Part shown: piece by piece, positions 23,342 through 30,708 of the stretch
How the letters are laid out: each line of letters begins with the position of its first letter
How positions within the stretch are numbered: the first letter of the stretch is position 1
Assembly (NCBI GenBank): GCA_028693815.1
Contig: JAQUUP010000013.1
Span: 1 to 50,365 of the forward strand
Origin: Candidatus Omnitrophota bacterium
GTDB lineage: Bacteria; Omnitrophota; Gorgyraeia; Zapsychrales; Aceulaceae
Length of the DNA: 50,365 nt
Reading direction: 5' to 3'
The notes under the pieces: generated by a model
What the model was told of the DNA's origin: nothing
Databases searched by the model: none
What the model saw: only the letters and a program-made list of their open reading frames with translations
Made by a program: the position numbers and the translations under genes

Positions 23342-24265
23342 ATGCGAATTATTCCGCCTTATTATTTAAAGAAATTCTTAAATCAACTTTCGATTATGAG
23401 CCTTAAGCTATTTTTAGGCTTAATGCGGATTTTGCCACGATGGTGCGTTCAGGGCCTTGTTGGCGTCGTTTTTTCTTTAGCGTATTTGTGGATCAAGGGT
23501 TTGAAAAAGATTTGTAAAAAGAATTTGTTGGTTGTTTATGGTCAAGATAAAACACCAGAGCAGTATGAAATAATGATGAAAGAGTGTTTTAGAACTCTTG
23601 GAGACTCTATGATTGACATGCTCTATTATGTTAATCGGCCGCAAGAATTTTCAGAGGTTTTTAGTATCCATGGTGAGGAGTGTTTAAAGAAAGCGCAGAA
23701 GAAGGCTAAAGGTGTTGTTTGCGTCACTGCGCATCTTGGAAATTTTCCGCTCATGTTCATGGGTCTTGTGCAAAAAGGATATAAAGTTAATGTGATTATT
23801 CGCCCGATGCGGGATAAGGATTTTAGCGAATTTATGTTTGGGCTTTGTTCTCAGTGGGGGATCAATATGATTCAGACAGCGCCTAAAAAACAGTTTATCA
23901 AAAAAACATTAGCCTGCTTGCAGAGAAATGAGCTTTTGTTTATTTTGCTTGATGAAGTTGTTCCCAAGGAATCAGGTGTTGATGTTGATTTTCTAAATTG
24001 TAAAGTAACGCGATCGGTTGGCCCAGTTTTGTTTTACGAACGATTAGGGTCGGCGATTGTTCCTATGTTTGTTGTTAAAGATCACAATGGGCATTTTGAT
24101 ATTTTTATTGAGAAAGAATTAGCTGTAGAAAATAATTTTAGTTCAGAAGAAAATACGATAAGAAATATTTCTTCGTTAAGCCAGACGATTGAATTTTTTG
24201 TTAAGAAGTATCCTTTGCAGTGGGGTGGATGGCTTAACAAGAGATGGGCACAAAACCGTCCCTAG
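23342..24265 (+). CDS. LpxL/HtrB-like lipid A or lysophospholipid acyltransferase
   Basis: 307 residues, close to the family's usual length. An N-terminal hydrophobic anchor (about 18-55) is followed by the acyltransferase core: VVCVTAHLGNFPLMFMG, then VIIRPM and a central LFILLDEVVPKESGV. In typical members the block reads HLGNWE, with the Glu completing the HX4E catalytic pair. Here that position is Pro, so activity is questionable or the acid comes from elsewhere. The protein would sit on the inner membrane and modify envelope lipids. It appears to be a monocistronic, possibly leaderless gene. Confidence 0.8.
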   Translation: MRIIPPYYLKKFLNQLSIMSLKLFLGLMRILPRWCVQGLVGVVFSLAYLWIKGLKKICKKNLLVVYGQDKTPEQYEIMMKECFRTLGDSMIDMLYYVNRPQEFSEVFSIHGEECLKKAQKKAKGVVCVTAHLGNFPLMFMGLVQKGYKVNVIIRPMRDKDFSEFMFGLCSQWGINMIQTAPKKQFIKKTLACLQRNELLFILLDEVVPKESGVDVDFLNCKVTRSVGPVLFYERLGSAIVPMFVVKDHNGHFDIFIEKELAVENNFSSEENTIRNISSLSQTIEFFVKKYPLQWGGWLNKRWAQNRP

Positions 24266-24295
24266 GTTTTCAAGCGACGGTCTAATAAAAAATTG

Positions 24296-24324
24296 TTGAC
24301 TATATTTCGTTGATAAAGCATAAT
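24296..24324 (+). promoter_or_regulatory. promoter of the FKBP gene
   Basis: TTGACT (24296-24301), a 17-bp spacer and CATAAT (24319-24324). The transcript would start near 24331 and carry a leader of about 104 bases. Confidence 0.65.
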
Positions 24325-24327
24325 GTT

Positions 24328-24409
24328 TTTTGCGTTTTAGTCAAAAGGAGCGCAAAAACGATTTGGAATTTTTACCGCAAGGTGAGGGTGTCTCGTTTTG
24401 CGGTTTTTT
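24328..24409 (+). promoter_or_regulatory. attenuator-like leader of the FKBP gene
   Basis: Hairpin 1 pairs TTTTGCG (24328-24334) with CGCAAAA (24351-24357). Hairpin 2 pairs ACCGCAA (24374-24380) with TTGCGGT (24398-24404) and is followed by a run of six T, as in an intrinsic terminator. CGTTTTGCG (24394-24402) can instead pair with CGCAAAAACG (24351-24360), which would break both hairpins. Such mutually exclusive pairings are typical of attenuators. Start of hairpin 1 lies at or just before the predicted transcript start. Confidence 0.5.
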
Positions 24410-24434
24410 ATTTAATAATCTGAAAGGAGAAAGT

Positions 24435-24932
24435 ATGAAATTTTTAACAATCCTGTTGTCATTATCCTTGCTGGTGATGGTTAACGGAACAATTGCAGAA
24501 GGGAAGGATATGATGATTGAAAACGGAAAAACTGTAAAATTTGATTATACGCTAACGGTTGAAGGACAGGTTGTGGATACATCTGAAGGAAAAGAGCCTC
24601 TAGAGTACGTTCAAGGTTCTGGCAATATTATTCCTGGGCTTGAGAAACAAATGGTTGGATTAAAGGCAGGGGATTCTAGAAAGTTGACTGTTGACGCCAA
24701 AGAGGCATATGGCGAGATTAATCCGGAATTGCTTCAAGAAGTTTCAAAGTCAGTTTTTCCACCAGATCTTGAATTGAAAAAAGGCATGATGGTTCCATTG
24801 CAGAATAATGATGGACAACCAATTCCTGCTATTGTTGAAGAAGTTAAAGAAGAATCTGTTGTGTTTAATTTTAATCATCCTTTGGCAGGGCAGAATCTTT
24901 TGTTTGATGTTAAAGTTGTTGACGTAAAATAA
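24435..24932 (+). CDS. FKBP-type peptidyl-prolyl isomerase, exported
   Basis: 165 residues from ATG 24435, after AAAGGAGA. A signal peptide (MKFLTILLSLSLLVMVNGTIA) directs it to the periplasm. The FKBP domain has VKFDYTLTVEGQVVDTSEGKEPLEYVQGSG, then IIPGLEKQMVGLKAG and AKEAYGE, the SlyD-like flap arrangement. It accelerates proline isomerisation in folding envelope proteins. The frame extends upstream to 24330, but that part is leader RNA with hairpins and was excluded. A strong terminator follows. Confidence 0.9.
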   Translation: MKFLTILLSLSLLVMVNGTIAEGKDMMIENGKTVKFDYTLTVEGQVVDTSEGKEPLEYVQGSGNIIPGLEKQMVGLKAGDSRKLTVDAKEAYGEINPELLQEVSKSVFPPDLELKKGMMVPLQNNDGQPIPAIVEEVKEESVVFNFNHPLAGQNLLFDVKVVDVK

Positions 24933-24964
24933 AAGATTTTATTTTTATTTATAGCAATTTGAAT

Positions 24965-24996
24965 GGGAGAGCTTCTTTAGAAGCTCTCCCTTTTTT
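24965..24996 (+). terminator. intrinsic terminator of the FKBP gene
   Basis: An 11-bp perfect stem (GGGAGAGCTTC with its complement) with a 4-base loop, followed by six T. Confidence 0.92.
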
Positions 24997-25118
24997 ATCA
25001 GGTATCAAAGGCGCAGGATTGCCTAGCACTCTCATATTAAAAATAAGAGTATATCCGATAGATATTTTAAATAAGAGGTGTTAAAATAAAACAAAAATCT
25101 CTTAAAGGGTAGCTCTAA

Positions 25119-25853
25119 ATGAAAAGCTTTATAAAGCAGAATAAAAATATTTTATTTTTTGGTGTGATTGTTGCGTTATTTTTTATTTTATCAGCGGTTA
25201 TAAATAATTCGATTGATTCAACTGAAAAAGCAGTTGTCAATATTCCTAAAGATGTGCCAATCCTAGCAGAGGTTGTTCCTAAAAAGGCTAAAAAGAAAAT
25301 TCTCGGAAAGATCACAAGAGTTTCTCGGCTTAATCCAAATAGAACTTATTATGATACAACTTTTTTTGAAGATGGAGAGCCTTTTGCGGAATGCAAAAGC
25401 ATAGATCACAAGGTGTATGATTGCACGGATAAAATTCCAGATGGGTTTGTTGAATTTATTGATGAAACAAAAAAGACTTCTGGAAAAGAATATTATCGAG
25501 ATGGCAAAAAAGATCAATTGTATCAAGAGTATTATTCAAGCGGACAGCTGAGAAAAGAATCTGAGTATTTTTTAGGAACCATGAAGAAAAATAAGGAGTA
25601 TTTTTCTGATGGAATTATGAGTAAACAAGAGGACTTTGAGGATGCTTTATGGATTCCTGAGAATAAAAATCAAGAAACAGGTTCAGGCAAAGTCTATTTT
25701 CGTGATGGTAGCCTGATGTATGAATGGCACTTGACAAATCAGAGTCAGGGTGGGTATACGAAATCTTATGATCGCAACGGTCGATTGGTTGCTGTTAGTT
25801 ATTTTGATCAAGACGGTGATTTGATAGAAGAAAATTTCTTAAATTCTCAATAA
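25119..25853 (+). CDS. MORN-variant (YwqK-like) repeat protein with N-terminal membrane anchor
   Basis: 244 residues. A hydrophobic anchor (about residues 10-30) precedes a repeat domain with units of the type EYYRDGKKDQLYQEYYSSGQLRKE and KSYDRNGRLVAVSYFDQDG. These are the MORN_2/YwqK-type repeats, in which about 22-residue hairpins end in DG or SG turns. Family members include toxin-immunity and envelope proteins; the role here is unknown. The terminator at 24965 isolates it from the FKBP gene. Confidence 0.75.
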   Translation: MKSFIKQNKNILFFGVIVALFFILSAVINNSIDSTEKAVVNIPKDVPILAEVVPKKAKKKILGKITRVSRLNPNRTYYDTTFFEDGEPFAECKSIDHKVYDCTDKIPDGFVEFIDETKKTSGKEYYRDGKKDQLYQEYYSSGQLRKESEYFLGTMKKNKEYFSDGIMSKQEDFEDALWIPENKNQETGSGKVYFRDGSLMYEWHLTNQSQGGYTKSYDRNGRLVAVSYFDQDGDLIEENFLNSQ

Positions 25854-25925
25854 AGCTAGATTTGAGATATCTTAGAATATTAGAAAAAAATGGTTTATAC
25901 TTATAGTAAGAGGGAGGTGTAGCCG

Positions 25926-26495
25926 ATGTGTTGCAAAGTAGGAGGCCGCAAATCCTCAAAAGAAATAAATTGCCGCTGCTGTCCCCAGAAGGCTAAGGGT
26001 ATTTTTGCAAACCAATTCTCGTTTTTCCATTTCTTATCCAAGAAGAAATTACAAGCTTTTACAATAGCCGAACTTTTGATTGTTGTTGGGATTTTGGCCG
26101 TTGTTATTGTTGGGATGATTAATTTGTTTATTTATACATCTGTGGCCGCCGCTTTAGCGGGGAATAAGACGGTTGCTGTTGCTGCGGCACAATCAAAAAT
26201 GGAAGAAATACGTAACTATGATTATGATTTGATTGCAGTTGACTATGCGTCCGGAGGAGTACCAGGAAATACGTTTTTATTAAATCAGCCAAATGGCATA
26301 GGCACTATTTATATTGATTCAACTAATCCTGATTTACTTGAAATTAAAATAGTTGTTTGTTGGGAAGATAAATATAATCGAATTATTGGTGAGGATATTA
26401 ATTTGAATGGAAATTTAGAAGTCGATGAAGATTTGAATGGAAACAATGAGCTTGATTCGATCGTGAGTTTAGTTATGTTATTTGCTAAAAAGTAG
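25926..26495 (+). CDS. type IV pilin-like prepilin (PilV-type)
   Basis: 189 residues. The class III signal lies at QA/FTIAELLIVVGIL, with Glu5 kept but Ala instead of Gly at the cleavage -1 site. The leader is long (about 44 residues) and Cys-rich (CC near the start and CRCC at 16-19), which is unusual; ATG 25926 follows GGGAGG, so the start is plausible. The end has an EF-hand-like, Asp/Asn-rich stretch (INLNGNLEVDEDLNGNNELD) that may bind calcium. It opens a three-gene pseudopilin operon. Confidence 0.8.
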   Translation: MCCKVGGRKSSKEINCRCCPQKAKGIFANQFSFFHFLSKKKLQAFTIAELLIVVGILAVVIVGMINLFIYTSVAAALAGNKTVAVAAAQSKMEEIRNYDYDLIAVDYASGGVPGNTFLLNQPNGIGTIYIDSTNPDLLEIKIVVCWEDKYNRIIGEDINLNGNLEVDEDLNGNNELDSIVSLVMLFAKK

Positions 26496-26501
26496 GGAAA
26501 A

Positions 26502-27056
26502 ATGGAAATGCAAAAAGTTAAAAGAAAAAAACAGTCATTAAAAGGTTCAACGCTAGTTGAAGTTATGGTGACGATGTTAATTTTTTCCATTTTGATGGGT
26601 GCTTTGTATATGTCTATGAATGTGAGTCAAACTGCATGGGCTGTTAATAGCGCTCAGATTGGTCTTCAGAGAGAATTGCGCAAAGCCATGGAGCAAATGA
26701 AAAAAGAGATATTTGAGACCGGATCAATTGCTATTAATGATGTTCCCGCAAATGGCAATTGGTATCCGTCGATTAGAATTCGTAGGCCTGCTGGGCTTTC
26801 AGCGAACTCATCTATTGTTTGGCAAGCAAATATGATTCAGTATATTTTAGGAGGAGCTGATTTAACAGAACTTCATCAGATTAATTCTGTGGGACCAACG
26901 GTAGACATTGTGGCGCATAACATTCAATCTGTGCAGTTTAGAAGGCAGTCAGAAACTCCGGATGTTGTAGAAGTTGCGCTTGTTGGAGAGGATGCAACAT
27001 TAAAAGGTGATCCTTTGACATATCAGCTAAATTTTAAAATAGAATTGAGGAATTGA
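26502..27056 (+). CDS. type IV pilin-like minor pseudopilin (PilW/GspJ-type)
   Basis: 184 residues. The prepilin cleavage site is KG/STLVEVMVTMLIFSILMG, with Gly at -1 and Glu at +5. An extended amphipathic helix (LQRELRKAMEQMKKEIF) and a beta-rich C-terminal part follow, as in PilW or GspJ. It starts 6 bases after the previous gene. Minor pseudopilins form the tip complex that primes pilus or type II secretion fibres. Confidence 0.82.
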   Translation: MEMQKVKRKKQSLKGSTLVEVMVTMLIFSILMGALYMSMNVSQTAWAVNSAQIGLQRELRKAMEQMKKEIFETGSIAINDVPANGNWYPSIRIRRPAGLSANSSIVWQANMIQYILGGADLTELHQINSVGPTVDIVAHNIQSVQFRRQSETPDVVEVALVGEDATLKGDPLTYQLNFKIELRN

Positions 27057-27057
27057 T

Positions 27058-28563
27058 ATGGATAACGAGCAAATAAGAACTATGTTTAGAAAATTAAAAA
27101 ACAGAAGAGGAAGCTTGTTATTGATTTCTTATCTTGCGATTGTTGTTTTGATTGGCTTGAGCGCTGCTTTTATGTTGTATGCAACGAATGAAGCGCGTAT
27201 TTCAGAAAGGCAGAGACTTGAAACTGTAGCTTTTTATATTGCAGAGTCTGGATTGCAGAGAATGGTATATGATTTAAAATTAGATTATGCTTCAACAGGA
27301 AGCTGGAATGATGGAGACATTGGACCTTTTAATATTGGGCCAGATACAAGTAGTCCGTATGTTGTTCCTTATGTCGATACTTCTTTAAATGGAGGACAAT
27401 ATTTGGTTAGTTTAAGGAACGTAGCTTCTTCTAGCGAGATAAAAATCATTTCGACAGGGACTATTCAAGGCGCAACTTCAACTATTGTGGCTTATGTTTC
27501 GGCAAAAAATACATCTCCTTGGGATTACGTTATTTTTGCTGGGGCAGGACAAGCCGGGGCAATGATCAATGGGACAGTTGATATTGCGGGATCTGTCCTT
27601 ATTTTAGGAACCGGGCTTGATCCAACAGATTTAGCTGTCAATTTAGGTGGAACAGCAGATTTTGTTCAAAATAATTATTCAGGCTTGGATGCGGCTTTGC
27701 AAGCAAAGATCTCGCCTCTTCCAACAACGATTTTTAATGGAGAAACTGTTTCGACTCTGAACGCTGAGCTTAGAGTCAAAAATGGTGTTGTTGCATTAAG
27801 TGGAAGCGCGGGCATTGGTAGCCCTGATGTGGCTGGTAATTCTGTTAAGGAAACTGTTGACGCTGTTTATGTGACGGATGGATGGGGAGGTAACAAAGGA
27901 GCTAATAATGTTTTTTCAGACAATGGGACAACAAGGGCTTATGACTTAGGGGATTCTGTTGTGTTTCCAAGCTTATCTGACCCTGATCCAGATAATCCAA
28001 GCTTGACTGTTCAGCAAAAATTTCGATCAGAAGCACTTATTTTGACGAATGAGCTTAGTAATCTTAAGCCTAATAGTTCTTTTTCTTACACAGACGGTAT
28101 TAATAGTATCAGCATGGATGGCAGTGGAAATTTATCCATTACAGGAAAAATTTATATTGATGGTGATAATAATCTAAATTTTAATAAAAATAATACCGGC
28201 ACAACAATAACTTATAGTGGAAAAGGAACAGTCTTTGTCACCGGCAGCGCGGAAGTTAACACAAATTTGATAACGTCAGGCAACAATTCTTTTCCAGCGA
28301 ATTCGTTTGGGATCATGACTCCGCATACAATTGGATTTTATGAAGCGCAGACAGCTGTTATGGGCGCGTTTTATGCAGAAGACACAATTACGATTACGAA
28401 GCAAACTGATGTGATTGGTACGATTGTTTCAAATTATTTTGATATGGGAACTAATGTTCCATCGATTTACCAGGCTCCTGATTTATCTAGAAATCTTCCT
28501 CCCGGCATGATTGGTGGAAGTTCAAGTGTGATTCTTGATATTTTCTTTTGGTATGAGACATAA
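27058..28563 (+). CDS. PilX/GspK-like large pseudopilin
   Basis: 501 residues, far longer than an ordinary pilin. The N-terminal helix (RRG/SLLLISYLAIVVLIGLSAAFMLY) has Gly at the cleavage site but no Glu5, a feature of GspK-type tip pseudopilins. IAESGLQRMVYDLK follows in the PilX manner. The rest is a large extracellular region rich in Gly, Ser, Asn and Thr with beta-helix-like repeats. It starts 1 base after the previous stop, so the three pseudopilins are translated as one unit. Confidence 0.8.
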   Translation: MDNEQIRTMFRKLKNRRGSLLLISYLAIVVLIGLSAAFMLYATNEARISERQRLETVAFYIAESGLQRMVYDLKLDYASTGSWNDGDIGPFNIGPDTSSPYVVPYVDTSLNGGQYLVSLRNVASSSEIKIISTGTIQGATSTIVAYVSAKNTSPWDYVIFAGAGQAGAMINGTVDIAGSVLILGTGLDPTDLAVNLGGTADFVQNNYSGLDAALQAKISPLPTTIFNGETVSTLNAELRVKNGVVALSGSAGIGSPDVAGNSVKETVDAVYVTDGWGGNKGANNVFSDNGTTRAYDLGDSVVFPSLSDPDPDNPSLTVQQKFRSEALILTNELSNLKPNSSFSYTDGINSISMDGSGNLSITGKIYIDGDNNLNFNKNNTGTTITYSGKGTVFVTGSAEVNTNLITSGNNSFPANSFGIMTPHTIGFYEAQTAVMGAFYAEDTITITKQTDVIGTIVSNYFDMGTNVPSIYQAPDLSRNLPPGMIGGSSSVILDIFFWYET

Positions 28564-28604
28564 AAAGCATAAATTGAAGTAATATTACATTAAGGAGAGC
28601 GGCG

Positions 28605-29129
28605 GTGGCTTTGCTTGATCTTTTTTTGGTTTTTTTTCGGATTGGTTTGTTTGCCGTTGGTGGTGCATATTCTTTTTTGCCTTTAATTGAAAAAGATGTT
28701 GTTGAGCGATACCATTGGTTGGCAAAAGAAGAATTCCTAGAGGTTTTGGGTATTGTTAAAATTTTCCCGGGTGCGATTTCAGTTAAGTTTGCAACCTATA
28801 CAGGGAATAAGGTTGCTGGGATTCCTGGAGCTATTGTTGCCAACATTGCCAATCTCTTATCACCTGTTATTCTTGTTTTGGTTGCGACGTATTTTTATAA
28901 TCAATATAAAGATATTCCATCAGTCAAAGGTGCTTTTAGTACAATTCAGATTGTTATTTTTGCGATGATTATAGCGGTTGGCTTTCAGACGGTTGGTGTT
29001 ATGAATTTGATGAGCTGGAAAAATGTTCTTTTGGTCATTGTTGCATTCAGCCTTTTTATGTTTACAAAGATTCATCCTGCTTTAATTATTTTTGGAGCCG
29101 GCATTTTAGGGGCATTAGCTTGTCGATAG
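28605..29129 (+). CDS. chromate transporter family protein (single-domain)
   Basis: 174 residues, the length of one half of a ChrA. GLFAVGGAYSFLPLIEKDVVERYHWL and FPGAISVKFATYTGNKVAGIPGAI match the conserved first block of the family (usually GGxxAxxP and PGPxxx). About five hydrophobic helices. In short-chain ChrA systems two such proteins work together; no second half is adjacent. Start is GTG 28605, after AAGGAGAG. Confidence 0.85.
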   Translation: MALLDLFLVFFRIGLFAVGGAYSFLPLIEKDVVERYHWLAKEEFLEVLGIVKIFPGAISVKFATYTGNKVAGIPGAIVANIANLLSPVILVLVATYFYNQYKDIPSVKGAFSTIQIVIFAMIIAVGFQTVGVMNLMSWKNVLLVIVAFSLFMFTKIHPALIIFGAGILGALACR

Positions 29130-29230
29130 ATGAATTTCTATTTTTTAAAGAGGTCCTTTTCTTAAAACTTTGTTTGTGTTAATATGTTTAAGAATAAAAT
29201 TTATTAACATACATTATTCAAGGAGGAAAA

Positions 29231-29623
29231 ATGTCTTGTAATCGATCTGAAATTTATACATGTTCCAATGATGATAATTGTGATTGTTTGGTAGAAGCGG
29301 TTAGGGGGTGTGCGGAAAATTGTGAGATTTCTTGTTGCGGAAATCCGCTTAAGAAAGCTGAGCCAAAGACGGCTGATCAAGGAAAAGAAAAACATGTTCC
29401 AGTGGTTGAGAAAATAGAAGGTGGGTACAGGGTTAAAGTCGGCGAAGTTCCTCATCCAATGGAAGAAGATCATTATATTGAATTTATTGAGCTTAAAACA
29501 TGTGATGAAGTTCATCGTAAATATCTAAAGCCTGGCGTTGCGCCGGAAGCTATTTTTATGACAGAGGCACAGGATGTTAAGGCTATCGAGTTTTGCAATA
29601 AACATGGACTTTGGATAAAATAA
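29231..29623 (+). CDS. desulfoferrodoxin-type superoxide reductase with altered N-terminal Cys domain
   Basis: 130 residues. The catalytic domain has KHVP, HPMEEDHYIEFIEL and the final FCNKHGLW, giving the four His and one Cys that bind the active iron, with a Lys in front. The N-terminal desulforedoxin-like region has EIYTC, a C-x-C and SCCGNPLKK, with about ten extra residues between the first Cys and the CC pair, so the usual second Cys spacing is changed. Eight Cys lie in the first 37 residues. It reduces superoxide without forming oxygen, fitting an anaerobe or microaerophile. A strong GGAGG precedes the ATG. Confidence 0.88.
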   Translation: MSCNRSEIYTCSNDDNCDCLVEAVRGCAENCEISCCGNPLKKAEPKTADQGKEKHVPVVEKIEGGYRVKVGEVPHPMEEDHYIEFIELKTCDEVHRKYLKPGVAPEAIFMTEAQDVKAIEFCNKHGLWIK

Positions 29624-29626
29624 GAT

Positions 29627-30256
29627 ATGTTAAAAATTATTATTCATGAACTTAAAAGTCATTCTTCGTTTACTATTTTTGGAGCCTTGTTTGGCGTTGT
29701 TTTGATGGCAGCTTTTCAAAGGATTCCAGAGAATATTGCGTATAACACATTTTATGTTTTGCATCCTTTGCATGTTTTTTTAAGTGCACTTACTACCGCT
29801 TCGATGTATCACCGCCATAAATGTGAGAAGTTAAAGAAAAAATGCAATATTTGGATGTTGCTTCTGATTGGATATATTGGATCTGTTGGTATCGCAACGT
29901 TGAGTGATTCTGTGATCCCGTATTTAGGTGAGACACTTTTAAACATGCCGCATCGGGAAATGCATGTTGGTTTTATTGAAAAGTGGTGGCTTATTAATCC
30001 TCTTGCGATTGCGGGTATTGCTATTGCTTATTTTAAGCCAACGACAAAATTTCCTCACGGGGCGCATGTTTTAATTAGCACGTGGGCTTCGTTGTTTCAT
30101 GTTATTATGGCTATGGGAAATCCTTTAGGTGTTGGTGCTTACATTGGCATATTTTTGTTCTTATTTTTAGCTGTTTGGGTTCCTTGTTGTGTGAGCGATA
30201 TTGTTTTTCCGCTTTTGTTTGTTAAAGATGATGAGCGAGTAAAGTGTAGTTGTTAA
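29627..30256 (+). CDS. His- and Cys-rich polytopic membrane protein of unknown function
   Basis: 209 residues with about six hydrophobic helices. Not recognised with certainty. Possible metal ligands are plentiful: HELKSH at the N-terminus, MPHREMH in a loop, HGAH and FHVIM in helices, PCC and the ending KCSC. It starts 3 bases after the superoxide reductase gene and is followed closely by DoxX, so it belongs to the redox cluster. A role in metal handling would fit but is inference. Confidence 0.75.
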   Translation: MLKIIIHELKSHSSFTIFGALFGVVLMAAFQRIPENIAYNTFYVLHPLHVFLSALTTASMYHRHKCEKLKKKCNIWMLLLIGYIGSVGIATLSDSVIPYLGETLLNMPHREMHVGFIEKWWLINPLAIAGIAIAYFKPTTKFPHGAHVLISTWASLFHVIMAMGNPLGVGAYIGIFLFLFLAVWVPCCVSDIVFPLLFVKDDERVKCSC

Positions 30257-30274
30257 CACAATAACTAAGGAGAG

Positions 30275-30691
30275 ATGATGTGCTGCGAAATCTGTAAAAA
30301 AATAGGTAAAACAAGCGCTGGATGGAGTGTTAATTTGCTGCGTCTTTTTATTGCTTGGATTTTTATTAAGTCTGGAGCAGGAAAGCTTTTCGGATGGTTT
30401 GATGGACCTGGAATTGAGAATTTTATTACATTTATGGGTAGTTTAGGATTTTTATCGCCGATGGCTTATTTTGTCGGATGGACTGAATTTATTGGCGGCA
30501 TTCTTTTTGCTTTTGGGCTTTTGACGCGCGTGACAGCTGTTAGTTTTATAATTGTTATGGTGGTTGCTATTGTTAAAGTTCATCCAAATGATTATTTTTA
30601 TCCTGCGACTGTTTTGATGAGTTCGTTGGTTATTCTTCATCTTGGGGCGGGAAAATTTTCTTTAGATTGGCTTTTGACAAGAAATAAATAA
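30275..30691 (+). CDS. DoxX family membrane protein
   Basis: 138 residues with four hydrophobic helices. LLRLFIAWIFIKSGAGKLFGWFDGPGI, then YFVGWTEFIGGILFAFGLLTRVTA match the DoxX pattern. DoxX proteins are often linked to thiol or quinone redox and oxidative stress responses. It precedes a type II NADH dehydrogenase by 17 bases, a common pairing. There are two in-frame ATG codons (30275, 30278), and the N-terminus has a CCEIC cluster. Confidence 0.87.
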   Translation: MMCCEICKKIGKTSAGWSVNLLRLFIAWIFIKSGAGKLFGWFDGPGIENFITFMGSLGFLSPMAYFVGWTEFIGGILFAFGLLTRVTAVSFIIVMVVAIVKVHPNDYFYPATVLMSSLVILHLGAGKFSLDWLLTRNK

Positions 30692-30708
30692 TTTTAAAAG
30701 GAAATTTT

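Noticed and set aside
24330-24434. Long N-terminal extension of the FKBP gene
   Set aside because: The region contains the hairpin leader, and ATG 24435 has AAAGGAGA and begins a clean signal peptide.
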